DNA of 11,551 nt, taken from assembly GCA_004293505.1 (NCBI GenBank), contig RDYY01000138.1, positions 1 to 11,551 on the forward strand, in the 5' to 3' direction. Made by a program: the position numbers and the translations under genes. The stretch is from Sphingobacteriia bacterium (GTDB lineage: Bacteria > Bacteroidota > Bacteroidia > Chitinophagales > Chitinophagaceae). How positions within the stretch are numbered: position 1 is the stretch's first letter; the number at the start of each line of letters is the position of its first letter. Positions 1 to 8,900 of the stretch are shown piece by piece. The notes beneath the pieces are model-generated. The model was not told the origin of the DNA, ran no database searches, and saw only the letters and a program-made list of their open reading frames with translations.

Positions 1-1
1 C

Positions 2-1900
2 GCTGTTCCTCCTGTGCGGTCTGTTGTGGTGCGCAACAACGACTTGTTTTACAAAGATGAAAAAGGAGAAAGGCAAATAACTTTTGACAAGACCGAAGAA
101 AAGAACCCCACTTTTTCTCCTGATAGCAATTATATTGCCTTTACCCGGGCCAATGATTTGTATACTTACCACATCGCCAGTGGCAAAGAAACCCGCTTGA
201 CCCAAGACGGTAGTGCAACTACTTTAAATGGTTATGCCAGTTGGGTGTATTGGGAAGAGATTTTTGGCCGGGGTACCCGCTTTCGCGCTTTTTGGTGGAG
301 TCCCAATAGCCAGTCTTTGGCTTACATGCATTTTGACGAAAGCATGGTGCCCATGTTTCCCATTTACAGCAGTGAGGGCCAACACGGTTTCATTGAACAA
401 ACCCGTTACCCCAAAGCAGGAGACAAGAATCCCGAAGTGAAACTTGGGTTTGTTGCTGCCACAGGGGGGGCAACCACTTGGGCCGATTTCAATGACAAAG
501 AAGACCAATATTTTGGTTGGCCTGTGTGGCGGGCCGATGGCAGCAGCTTGTTGGTGCAATGGATCAACAGGGGGCAAGACAATTTAAAAATTTATGACGT
601 TAACCCAGCCAATGGCCAGAAAAAAACCATGTACGAAGAAACCCAAAAAACGTGGGTGGACTTAGAAGACAGGGCAGGGCAGCGTTTTCGCTTTTTGCAA
701 AGCAAACCCCAATTTATCTTAGAAAGCGACAAGACGGGTTGGAACCACCTCTATTTGCACAACAACGATGGCAGCTTGGTCAATGCCATCACCATGGGTG
801 CTTATACTGTTTTGAACTTAGAAAAAATTGACGAAAAAAATGGCCTGGTGTATTTTACTGCACGCAGCAAAGAAAACTCGGCCCGCACCGATCTTTACTC
901 GGTTAAATTCAATGGCAGTGACCTCAAGCGGTTGAGCTTTGGTGAATTTCACCATACCAACATCAGTTTGTCGCCCAGTGGTAAATATTTTGTGACCACA
1001 TACAGCAATGTGGATGTGCCCCAGCGCATGGCTTTGGTGGACAACAAGGGCAAACAATTGCGCGAATTGGGCAATGCGCAAGGACCCAACATGGGCCAAT
1101 ATGCTTTGGCCAAAACAGAATTGATCCGCATCAAAAGTGAAGATGGCTTATTTGATTTGCCTGCCATGGTTACCTGGCCCACCAACATGGATCCCAACAA
1201 ACGTTATCCCATGTTGGTCAGCATTTATGGCGGCCCCAATGCAGGTACCGTCATGGATGGTTGGAACTGGAACCCCAATCGCCAATTTTATGCAGAAGAG
1301 GGGCTGATCCAAGTAGCTTTTGACCACCGAGCCAGTGGGCATTTTGGCAAAGCCGGGGTAAATTATATGCACCGCAACCTGGGTTATTGGGAAATGAAGG
1401 ATTACATGACCATGGCCAAGTGGTTCATCTCAAAAGGATACGCCGACAGCACCCGGATTGGCATTACAGGGTTCAGCTACGGGGGTTACATGAGTTGTTA
1501 TGCTTTGACCTTTGGTGCAAAAGTCTTTACCCATGGCATGGCCGGTGGCAGTGTAGTAGATTGGCGTTTGTATGACTCGCATTACACCGAGAAATTCATG
1601 GATACGCCTGCCGAAAACCCAGAAGGATATAAATCTGGCAATGTCTTGACCCATGTGGACCAATACAAAGGCATGTTGCAAATTGTACATGGTACCATGG
1701 ACGACAATGTACACATGCAAAACAGCTTACAATTGATCAGTGCCTTGCAAGACAAAGGAAAGAATTTTGAATTCATGCTCTATCCCGGAGGGCGCCACGG
1801 ATGGGGGGGCGCCAAGGGCGTACATTTCAACAATTTAAAAACCAAGTTTACCTACCAATACCTTTTGCAAAAACCTGTTCCTAAAGGCTTGTTGCGCTAA
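2..1900 (+). CDS. Dipeptidyl peptidase IV-type serine peptidase (family S9B), 5' end cut by window
   Basis: Exopeptidase expected to release N-terminal X-Pro or X-Ala dipeptides in the periplasm or at the cell surface. The frame is open from base 2 with no start, so the true start lies upstream; a GTG at 14 is not a credible start. About 100 residues are missing against a usual length of about 720. Numbering from the GTG at 14, the N-terminal part is a beta-propeller with the WVYWEEIF motif, whose two Glu match the pair in DPP IV that binds the substrate amino terminus. The C-terminal alpha/beta-hydrolase has the full triad: Ser488 in GFSYGGY, Asp563 in HGTMDDNVH and His595 in GGRHGW. The signal peptide would be in the missing part. 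The next gene begins 7 bases after the stop, suggesting co-transcription. Two runs of seven G (464-470 and 1803-1809) lie in the frame, which stays intact. The family call is firm; exact specificity is not shown. Confidence 0.95.
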   Translation, partial: AVPPVRSVVVRNNDLFYKDEKGERQITFDKTEEKNPTFSPDSNYIAFTRANDLYTYHIASGKETRLTQDGSATTLNGYASWVYWEEIFGRGTRFRAFWWSPNSQSLAYMHFDESMVPMFPIYSSEGQHGFIEQTRYPKAGDKNPEVKLGFVAATGGATTWADFNDKEDQYFGWPVWRADGSSLLVQWINRGQDNLKIYDVNPANGQKKTMYEETQKTWVDLEDRAGQRFRFLQSKPQFILESDKTGWNHLYLHNNDGSLVNAITMGAYTVLNLEKIDEKNGLVYFTARSKENSARTDLYSVKFNGSDLKRLSFGEFHHTNISLSPSGKYFVTTYSNVDVPQRMALVDNKGKQLRELGNAQGPNMGQYALAKTELIRIKSEDGLFDLPAMVTWPTNMDPNKRYPMLVSIYGGPNAGTVMDGWNWNPNRQFYAEEGLIQVAFDHRASGHFGKAGVNYMHRNLGYWEMKDYMTMAKWFISKGYADSTRIGITGFSYGGYMSCYALTFGAKVFTHGMAGGSVVDWRLYDSHYTEKFMDTPAENPEGYKSGNVLTHVDQYKGMLQIVHGTMDDNVHMQNSLQLISALQDKGKNFEFMLYPGGRHGWGGAKGVHFNNLKTKFTYQYLLQKPVPKGLLR

Positions 1901-1907
1901 TTGACCC

Positions 1908-3089
1908 ATGCCCTTTCATTTTAATTTTCGCAGCGGTTGGCTCTTGGTCTTTTTTTTCCAAGGCTTGGTCTATGCTTTTTTGTTTGCTCGACGGTATTGG
2001 CGTAACAAAGAAGCATCTGATGGGTGGATGGCGTTGTTTTTGCTTTTGGCCATTCTTTTTATCTGTCCTTGGATGTTGGGGCACGCGGGTTGGTACAATG
2101 GACAAACCTGTATCGAGTGCCGTAATTTCATGTTTTACATGCCCTTTCAACATTCTCTGTGGATAGGGCCTGTGATCTATTTTTACTTGCAGTCTTTGTT
2201 GGATCCTGGTTTTAGGTTTCAACGAAAAATGTATTATCATTTTCTTCCCGGCGCCCTTTATTTGTTGTGGAATGTGGTAGTGGCGATAACTGATCGTTTG
2301 GTTTTGGGCCGTTATTTCTTGATGGATGGTGAAAACGATCCTGACTTTCAGCACTGGTATATTTTATTGGGCTTGGTCAGCAAAGTGGTTTATTTGGTTT
2401 TGTCCTTGCGCTATTATGCCCGTTACCGGGCTTTTATTGTACAAGAATTGTCTTTTGCCGATACCCTCCAGTTCAAGTGGGTAAGGAATTTTCTCTTGGC
2501 TTACTTGGTCTATTTCTTTTCTTCTTTGTTGATGGGGAGTTTGGTCTTGGTCAATATTGACATTGAATACGCCACAGCATGGTGGTATTATCTGTTGTTT
2601 GGCGTCCTGTTCTATTATATTGCCGTAACAGGATATGCCCATTCCATTGAAAGGCGCAAGTCATTTTCAGTAGACTTTTCCCGGGTAGAAGAACCGGTCC
2701 CTGCACCAACCTTGCCTGCCGAAAATAATGAACCCTTAACCGAGCAAGCCCTGCCCGCCATTTGGAAAGAAAAACTCTTGGCGGCCATGGAATCGGAAAA
2801 AGCCTACCGCGACCCAGACCTGACGTTGACGGATTTGGCCAAGAAATTGGGAACCAATGCTTCTTTGCTGTCCAAAGTCATCAACAGGAATTTTCAGGTC
2901 AATTTCAATGATTTTGTGAACCGATACCGGGTGGAGGAAGTCAAGCAGCAGTTGGAAAAAGGTGCAGCGGCCCAGGTAACAGTCATGGGTTTGGCCTATG
3001 ATGCGGGCTTCAACAGCAAAGCTACTTTTAACCGGGCCTTTAAAAAGCACACAGGACAAAATCCTTCTGAGGTGCAAACCATGGTTTGA
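1908..3089 (+). CDS. Seven-helix membrane protein with C-terminal AraC-type DNA-binding domain
   Basis: A 393-residue transcription regulator that appears anchored in the inner membrane. Hydrophobic segments lie near residues 10-27, 40-58, 83-98, 110-127, 150-167, 192-215 and 225-243. Basic residues cluster after segments 1, 3, 5 and 7, which places the N-terminus outside and the C-terminus in the cytoplasm. After a Pro/Glu-rich linker (about 255-280) comes an AraC domain with two helix-turn-helix units, near 307-329 (LTDLAKKLGTNASLLSKVIN) and 361-380 (GLAYDAGFNSKATFNRAFKK), the second being the family hallmark. The predicted external loop between helices 2 and 3 has Cys68 and Cys71 (CIEC). 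The start is the first ATG, 7 bases after the DPP IV stop, and fits the first helix. The gene precedes an outer-membrane receptor-like gene, a plausible target. The ligand is unknown. The architecture is known in Bacteroidota; the topology is my inference from charge and hydrophobicity. Confidence 0.9.
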   Translation: MPFHFNFRSGWLLVFFFQGLVYAFLFARRYWRNKEASDGWMALFLLLAILFICPWMLGHAGWYNGQTCIECRNFMFYMPFQHSLWIGPVIYFYLQSLLDPGFRFQRKMYYHFLPGALYLLWNVVVAITDRLVLGRYFLMDGENDPDFQHWYILLGLVSKVVYLVLSLRYYARYRAFIVQELSFADTLQFKWVRNFLLAYLVYFFSSLLMGSLVLVNIDIEYATAWWYYLLFGVLFYYIAVTGYAHSIERRKSFSVDFSRVEEPVPAPTLPAENNEPLTEQALPAIWKEKLLAAMESEKAYRDPDLTLTDLAKKLGTNASLLSKVINRNFQVNFNDFVNRYRVEEVKQQLEKGAAAQVTVMGLAYDAGFNSKATFNRAFKKHTGQNPSEVQTMV

Positions 3090-3120
3090 TCCTCTCTTAA
3101 CACATTGATTTTCAACTGCT

Positions 3121-3157
3121 CATGATTTGAGCCGAGGTTCTCAGGCCTCAGATCATG
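3121..3157. repeat. Imperfect inverted repeat (11-bp arms, 15-base loop) between regulator and receptor genes
   Basis: The arms are CATGATTTGAG (3121-3131) and CTCAGATCATG (3147-3157). They pair over 11 positions with a single T/G mismatch, which would be a G-U pair in RNA. The loop spans 3132-3146. No T-run follows, so it is a poor match to an intrinsic terminator. It could be a terminator-like stem for the regulator transcript, an RNA-stabilising stem or a protein-binding dyad. The sequence does not decide between these. Confidence 0.55.
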
Positions 3158-3174
3158 TCTTGGGGCGGCCTCAG
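3144..3174. promoter_or_regulatory. Direct repeat GGCCTCAG x2, possible operator upstream of receptor gene
   Basis: Perfect 8-base copies lie at 3144-3151 and 3167-3174, 23 bases from start to start, or roughly two helical turns. Tandem half-sites about 21 bases apart are common for AraC-family proteins, and an AraC-type regulator is encoded immediately upstream. The first copy overlaps the right arm of the inverted repeat. Operator function is inference; an 8-base repeat could arise by chance. Confidence 0.3.
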
Positions 3175-3187
3175 GATCTGGGGGGTG

Positions 3188-3195
3188 CAATTTTG
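3188..3195 (+). promoter_or_regulatory. Weak -7-like element before the receptor gene
   Basis: CAATTTTG matches the Bacteroidota -7 consensus TAnnTTTG at 5 of 6 fixed positions and ends 17 bases before the preferred ATG at 3213. No convincing TTTG lies about 20 bases upstream, so this is tentative and may depend on an activator. Confidence 0.25.
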
Positions 3196-3212
3196 TATCC
3201 AACATGATCACC

Positions 3213-5408
3213 ATGAAAAAATCAATCGCCCTTTTGACCCTCGCCTGGATAGGAAGCTTTATTGTAATTCCTGCACTAAAAGCCCAAACACCCACCCAAG
3301 TCCAAGACACTTTGGTGGCCCGTTCTACCAGTGAAGTGACCGTCACTTCTACCAAACCCTTTGTGCAACAATTGGTGGACCGGACCATTTTGAACCTTTC
3401 GGCCCGTCCCTCCAGTGCTGGGCAAAATGCTTTGGAACTCCTGCGCTCGGCTCCGGGTGTGGTGGTTGACCCCCAAGAGAACCTGCGGATGGGGGGCAAA
3501 AATGGGGTCAATGTTATGGTCGATAACCGGCCCACCGATTTGGGTGGTCAAGACCTGGCACAGTTTTTAAAATCGATTGAAGCCGACAACATCCAAACCA
3601 TTGAGATCATTACCAATCCGGCTGCCCGTTATGATGCAGCAGGAAATGCGGGCATCATCAATATTCGCTTGAAAAAAAGCTTGACCCATGGCTTTAATGG
3701 CAATCTTTCTGGTAGCCTAACCCAGAGTACCCATGCCAGGGCCAGTGGCGCCGCCTCCTTTAATTTGCGCCAAGGCAAGTGGAATGTCTTTGGCAACGGC
3801 GGCGCCAACGCAGGCTTCCAAGTAACCACCGCCAACAATGATCGCCAAATGGGCAGGGAAACCTTGACCCAAAGGGGAACAGAAGATGATCGCTTTCATG
3901 GGGGAAATTTTCGCACAGGTGTAGATGTTCAGGTGAGCCCCAAAACAACTGTGGGCCTGTTGTGGAACCACAACGAACGCGTCACCCAAATGCGCAACAA
4001 CAATTTGGCTGAGCAAAGCCTGCCAGGTCAATCGGATCGTTTCACCCGCACCTTGAGCCAAGCAGATTTTAGCACCCAACGCAACAATGTCAATGCCAAC
4101 TTAAAAACCAAATGGGGCAAGAACAGTGAGTTGAGTGCTGACCTGGATTATACCCGCTTTGGTTCCCAGCTGTACAATCCCATTGAGACCCAGCAATGGA
4201 CCAAGGGCGGTGTTGGGCCTCAACCCAAAGAGTGGCTGAACGATGCGGGTGTTCAGATTGGCCTCAAGAGCATAAAAATTGATTTTGTCCAAAACAGGGC
4301 CAATGGATTTTCTTGGGAAGCAGGATGGAAGTCGGTCTTTGCGCAAACAGAAAGCAATATTTTGGCTGGACCGGGTGCCAACAAAACTTTTGTTCCCGAT
4401 ACAGGACGCAGCAACCAATTTAATTTGAATGAATCCATCCAAGCGGCCTATATCAGTGCCAAGGGCAAATGGGGTAAATTCCAAATACAAGGTGGACTGC
4501 GGGCCGAATACAGTCGCATCTTGGGCCGCTCCATCGATTTGAAACAAGCTGGGCTGAACAAACCCGATACAGCCTATTTGAATGTGTTCCCCAGTTTTTT
4601 TCTACAATACAACCCTGCCCAGCACCATCAATTTGGCCTTTCCTTGAGCCGTCGCATTGATCGCCCCAATTACCAAGACCAAAACCCTTTTGTGTATGTA
4701 TTGGATGCTTTCAATTTGGAACAAGGCAATCCTTATTTGGTACCTCAGTTTACCCAAAGCCTGGAATTGAGCTATACCTACAAATACACCCAAACCATCA
4801 AGATCAGTTATGCCCAAACAACGGGCTTCATAGAACAAATGACTTACCGCTCGGGTGAGCAAACCATTCAAACACCACAGAATGCTGGAACCAGAAAGGT
4901 CTTGAGCATAGGCTTGAGTTCTTTTTTGCCCCTCTTGCCTTGGTGGGAACTGTATACCAGTGCAGAACCATTCTACCAATCTTTTGACATTCAATTCCAA
5001 AGCTCGGCCCTGTCACAAAACATCCAAAATGGCAGCTGGGGTTTCAATGGTTACATGAGCCATACCCTCAACTTGGGCAAGGGCTGGAAGGCTGATCTGA
5101 GTGGTTGGTTCAACTACCAAAATGCCACTACTCTGTATGTCTCTCAACCCTTGGGCTCTTTGAATTTGGGCGCCAGCAAAAAAATCTGGAAAGACAAAGC
5201 CACGGTTAAATTATCCATCAGTGATCTTTTCAATACCCAACGCTGGCAACAAAGGGCCACCACCCCAGAATTGGTACAAGACACTTATCGCAAGTGGGAA
5301 AGCAGAAACATCAGCATAGGTTTCAGCTACCGTTTTGGCAACCGCAAGATCAAAGACGCGCGCGAAAGAAGCTCTGGACAAGATTCCGAGCTGGGTCGCA
5401 TCAAATAA
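3213..5408 (+). CDS. Outer-membrane beta-barrel receptor-like protein (TonB-dependent receptor superfamily, OMP_b-brl_3 type)
   Basis: A 731-residue protein predicted to sit in the outer membrane. The ATG at 3213 is preferred over an in-frame ATG at 3204 because it starts directly with a standard signal peptide: MKKS, a hydrophobic stretch, then ALKAQ with cleavage near residue 25. A plug-like region of about 110 residues follows, with the family pattern of GVVVDP, GVNVMVDNRP, IEIITNPAARYDAAGNAG and INIRLKK. The rest is alternating, aromatic-rich sequence expected of a large barrel. The end (YRFGNRKIKDARER followed by a polar tail) is typical of this Bacteroidota family. The carboxypeptidase-regulatory-like domain that often precedes the plug is absent: only about 30 residues separate the signal peptide from the plug. 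Substrate is unknown; the neighbouring DPP IV suggests peptides, but that is inference. The next gene starts 36 bases downstream on the same strand. Confidence 0.9.
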   Translation: MKKSIALLTLAWIGSFIVIPALKAQTPTQVQDTLVARSTSEVTVTSTKPFVQQLVDRTILNLSARPSSAGQNALELLRSAPGVVVDPQENLRMGGKNGVNVMVDNRPTDLGGQDLAQFLKSIEADNIQTIEIITNPAARYDAAGNAGIINIRLKKSLTHGFNGNLSGSLTQSTHARASGAASFNLRQGKWNVFGNGGANAGFQVTTANNDRQMGRETLTQRGTEDDRFHGGNFRTGVDVQVSPKTTVGLLWNHNERVTQMRNNNLAEQSLPGQSDRFTRTLSQADFSTQRNNVNANLKTKWGKNSELSADLDYTRFGSQLYNPIETQQWTKGGVGPQPKEWLNDAGVQIGLKSIKIDFVQNRANGFSWEAGWKSVFAQTESNILAGPGANKTFVPDTGRSNQFNLNESIQAAYISAKGKWGKFQIQGGLRAEYSRILGRSIDLKQAGLNKPDTAYLNVFPSFFLQYNPAQHHQFGLSLSRRIDRPNYQDQNPFVYVLDAFNLEQGNPYLVPQFTQSLELSYTYKYTQTIKISYAQTTGFIEQMTYRSGEQTIQTPQNAGTRKVLSIGLSSFLPLLPWWELYTSAEPFYQSFDIQFQSSALSQNIQNGSWGFNGYMSHTLNLGKGWKADLSGWFNYQNATTLYVSQPLGSLNLGASKKIWKDKATVKLSISDLFNTQRWQQRATTPELVQDTYRKWESRNISIGFSYRFGNRKIKDARERSSGQDSELGRIK

Positions 5409-5444
5409 ATTCAACCCTTTATTCATACATTTAAATCACATCAC

Positions 5445-5975
5445 ATGTTTATGCACCACACCACCACACAAAAAATCCGTTTAACATTGGCGCTCTTGGC
5501 TATTGTGTCACTTCCCTTTTTTACAATGGGCCAGGCAACCTCCCTCCAAAAAAAAGAAGTAGAACTTTTTTGTGGCAGTTGGACGGGCAGCCTCACTTAT
5601 TTGGACTATTCCAGTGGCAAGCCTTATACCATGCCCGCAAAGACCCAAATCAATTTCCTGTCAAAAGGCAATGGCTTGCAAGTAAAAATGATCTATCCCG
5701 ACGAACCCAAGGCCAATGGCATTGATACGATTTTGCTGGATGCCCAAGGCCAAAAATGGGATGGCGATGCGTTGGTGCAAAAGCGTGTTTTAGCAGATGG
5801 TAACTTGGAAATCATCACCGAGCGGCAAGGCAGGGATGGCAATGACAACAAAGCAGCCACCATCCGCAAAACCATCACCATTGGTCCCAAGGTATATGTT
5901 TCCCGCAAGGACGTTAAGTTCATTGGAACGGATCAGTGGATCCAACGACACGAATACCGCTATGCCAAGGACTGA
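5445..5975 (+). CDS. Small exported protein of unknown function, possibly lipocalin-like
   Basis: A 176-residue protein I do not recognise with confidence. It has an N-terminal signal peptide: basic residues to about 12, a hydrophobic core at 13-26, then TMGQ with likely cleavage near residue 30. No lipoprotein cysteine is present, so the mature protein is probably periplasmic. The mature part opens with a helix-like KKEVELF and then CGSWTGSLTY, where the GSW (44-46) resembles the GxW near the start of lipocalin-type barrels. Alternating strand-like segments follow, ending with WIQRHEYRYAKD. It would suit a small beta-barrel, perhaps binding a hydrophobic ligand; this is a fold guess only. 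A second in-frame ATG at 5451 is an alternative start. It follows the receptor gene by 36 bases and likely shares its transcript. Its TGA stop abuts the stop of the convergent protease gene. Confidence 0.75.
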   Translation: MFMHHTTTQKIRLTLALLAIVSLPFFTMGQATSLQKKEVELFCGSWTGSLTYLDYSSGKPYTMPAKTQINFLSKGNGLQVKMIYPDEPKANGIDTILLDAQGQKWDGDALVQKRVLADGNLEIITERQGRDGNDNKAATIRKTITIGPKVYVSRKDVKFIGTDQWIQRHEYRYAKD

Positions 5976-5980
5976 TCAGT
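5971..5980. repeat. 10-bp perfect palindrome formed by two abutting stop codons
   Basis: ACTGATCAGT reads the same on both strands. Its core TGATCA is the + strand TGA stop (5973-5975) and the - strand TGA stop (5976-5978), end to end. There is no intergenic base between the convergent genes. The palindrome has no loop, so it is not a convincing terminator, although a T-run follows it on the + strand. Confidence 0.8.
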
Positions 5981-8900
5981 TTTTGCCAATGGCCAACAGC
6001 ATTTCCTTTACAGCTGCTTCAATTTGGGTATCCTTTCCTTTCATGAAAGCTTCATGGGGCAAGGGTACCCGCAGGTCGGGTTCCAATTGAAAATTTTCCA
6101 AGGCCCTTCCTTCTTTCACGCCTATGTTGCCAATCATGGGAATGCCAAAGACCAAACTGGGATCGATTTGTGTTTCCCACCAAACCGAGGTACTGGTCCC
6201 AGGAACAGGCATGCCAATCAATTTGCCAATGCCCTTGGCGCGGTAAGCGTAGGGAAAAGTATGGGCATCACTGTAATTGGCTTCACTCACCAATACACAG
6301 CTGGGCTTGAACCATTTGCCGTTGGGCTCGCCGCCTGTAGCGGATTGGCCATAGGGTCTAAACGTGATGTAGTTTTTGCCACTGAGAAAATTGGAAAGTT
6401 CTTCGTGTAACCAGCCCCCACCATTGAAGCGGGTGTCTACAATCAAAGCTTGTTTGCCGGCATGTTTGCCCAAGACCTCTTCGTACACATTGCGGAAACT
6501 GCCATCGTTCATGCCTTGCACGTGTACATAGCCCACTTTGCCACCACTCAATGAGTCTACCATTTGTTGCATGCGAGCTACCCAACGGTCGTAGAGCAAG
6601 TTTTGCTCATTGGCAATGGGTTTGATCACTTCTTCAAAATGTGTATTGGTGGTGGGATCAAATATTTTCAACAATACCCAGGTGCCTGCTTTGCGGTTGA
6701 GCCATTGGGTCCAATCTTTTTCAGCTGTTATGTCAAAGCCGTCAATGGCGTCTATTCTTTGTCCAGCACGGATCTTGCTGTCTGCACGATCAGCAGGTCC
6801 ATTGCTGATCACTTCGGTAATGGGCAGTCCCTGGCCTTTGTAGGTCTCATCGTAAAACAGGCCCAAAGCAGCCGATTGGTCTCCCAAGGGATTGATGGGC
6901 GCAAAACGTCCACCGGTGTGGGATGCATTCAGTTCACCCAAGAGTTCGCTCAAGAACTCTTGAAAATCATGGTTGTTGTTGATGTGGGGCAAGAAACGGG
7001 CATAAGCTTTTTTGTAAGCTTCCCAATTGACTCCGTGCAAGTTGGGATCGTAAAATTTCTTTTTTACTTGCCGCCAAGCGTGTTCAAACACATAAGCCCT
7101 TTCTCCTGCAGCATCCAAGTTCATCTCGCTGCGAAAAGAAATGGGGCTGAGTTTGCTTGATTCGGTTTCAAATTTGGCCAGGCCTTGGTCACTGTAAAGA
7201 AACAAGGTCTTGCCATCGGCACTGGGCACAAAGCCTGCGCCATTTCCCAAACGGCTAAGCGTTTTGGTTTCCTTGGTGCGGGTATTCATCTCCCACAAAT
7301 CAACATTGCGTTCTGTTTGCGCCGTGTACCACAGTTTGTCACCATTGGGTGAAAGGGCAAAACTGCCAATGCTCATGGAATAGGGTGTCAGCCTGATTTT
7401 GCGCTGATCGGTCTTGCTGAAATCGGGCTGCCACTGGGCTTTTTTCAATGAATCTTTTTGCTTGAAGCTGGCATCTTTGGCCGCTTTCTCATCCCTTTCT
7501 TTCCAAAGGGCAAATTCTTCCTTGGTCAGTCTAAAACGGTCAAAACTCTCTTGGTCCAAGAAAGCCACTTGAATATCGGTTTCGCGGGAACCTTGGTAGG
7601 CCAAGGGACGCCTACCATATTTGTCGGTTTGCCACAAAATGGCCCGGCCTTCAAAACCAAAAAAAGGACTGCCTTCATTAAAGCCACTCTTGGTGATGTC
7701 CACCCCTTGGGGCAAGCTGCCATCGGCCTTGAACAAAACCACTTCACTGCTGCCGTAACGGCCTTGTGCGCTCCTGATGGCCAGCCATTTGCTGTCGTTG
7801 CTCCATTCAAATGATTGGTCGCCATCGGAATAAGAAAAATTTTGGCCGATGGGCAAGACGGTGGTGATTTTCTTGCTGGCCAGGTCCATGACCCTTACAC
7901 TGTTGCGTTCTTCCAAATAGGCCAATTGCTTGCCATCGGGTGAAACATCGGGTTGAAATTCTTCTGCAGCCGAGGCCAAAACAGCTTCTTCTTGCAAGAG
8001 GGTAGCAGCATAAAAATAAGGCTCGGTGGGGCGCAGGATTTTGCTGGCATAAATGTCCCAGCTTTGGTTGCGTTCTGTGGCATAATAGAGGGTGCGTCCG
8101 TCGGCGCTGAACTCAACACTGCGTTCTTGCGCTGGGGTAAATGTGATGCGTTTGGTGGTGCCGCCTTCTACTGCTGTCACAAAGACTTCGCCGCGAAAAA
8201 CAAATGCCAATTCTTTGCCATTGGGCGAGACCGCAAAGTCTCCGTTGGTGGCTACTACGGGTAAGATTTTTTCGCTGTTGCTCTTGGCCATGGGCAGCAC
8301 TTGGACATTGACCTTTTCAGGTTTGCCTTTGGGGGATTGGGTATAGATCTCGCCATTCCAAGAATAGCAAAGCAAGTCATTGGCCGAGCGGGTCAGGTGG
8401 CGAACGGGGTGGTCTTTGAAACGGGTCAATGCCGTTTTGTTCTTCCCTGCAAAATCCATGGCGTACAGGTTTTGGGTACCATCGGCTTCACTCAAATAAA
8501 ACATGCCCGTGCCTTGGCTGTTGTACAAAGGTTCTCTTTCTTCCGCAGGATCCGAGGTAAGGGCTTGGGTGGTTTGGCTGGCCAAATCAAATTCCCAGAT
8601 GTCCCTGGTCAAAGAAGAGGTATGGTGTTTGCGCCAAGCGTCTTCTGTGCCCTTTCTGTCTTGGTAAATGATTTTTGTGCCCTCCTTGTTGTATTGCGCA
8701 TGTTCCATGCCGACGGCCGACACCAAGGTGCTCCTGCCGCCTTTGGCAGGCACTTCATAGGTTTGCAAAAACAAAGTGCCCCGGGGAAATCGCACATTGC
8801 TGGCCACGGTATGGCGGGCCGATCCGTACAATACTTTGCTGCCATCGGCACTGAAATCAAAAGGATAATCGTTGGCCGAGTGAAAACTCAAGCGCCGTGC

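Noticed and set aside
14..16. GTG as the start codon of the DPP IV gene
   Set aside because: The frame is open to the window edge, about 100 N-terminal residues including a signal peptide would be missing, and the sequence there is already propeller-like.
464..470. Two runs of seven G in the DPP IV gene (also 1803-1809) as phase-variation switches
   Set aside because: Both encode ordinary in-frame residues, the frame is intact, and the runs are short; glycine codons explain them.
1881..2354. A 157-codon open frame on the - strand opposite the start of the AraC-type gene
   Set aside because: The + strand gene has a complete membrane-plus-HTH architecture; the antisense product is low-complexity and basic with no family features.
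2996..3535. A 179-codon open frame on the - strand spanning the gap before the receptor gene
   Set aside because: It covers the regulator's 3' end and the receptor's signal and plug coding sequence, both well supported. Its protein shows no domain.
5971..5985. The palindrome followed by T residues as a bidirectional intrinsic terminator
   Set aside because: A 10-base palindrome without loop bases leaves only about three closable pairs, and no longer stem could be built from the flanks.
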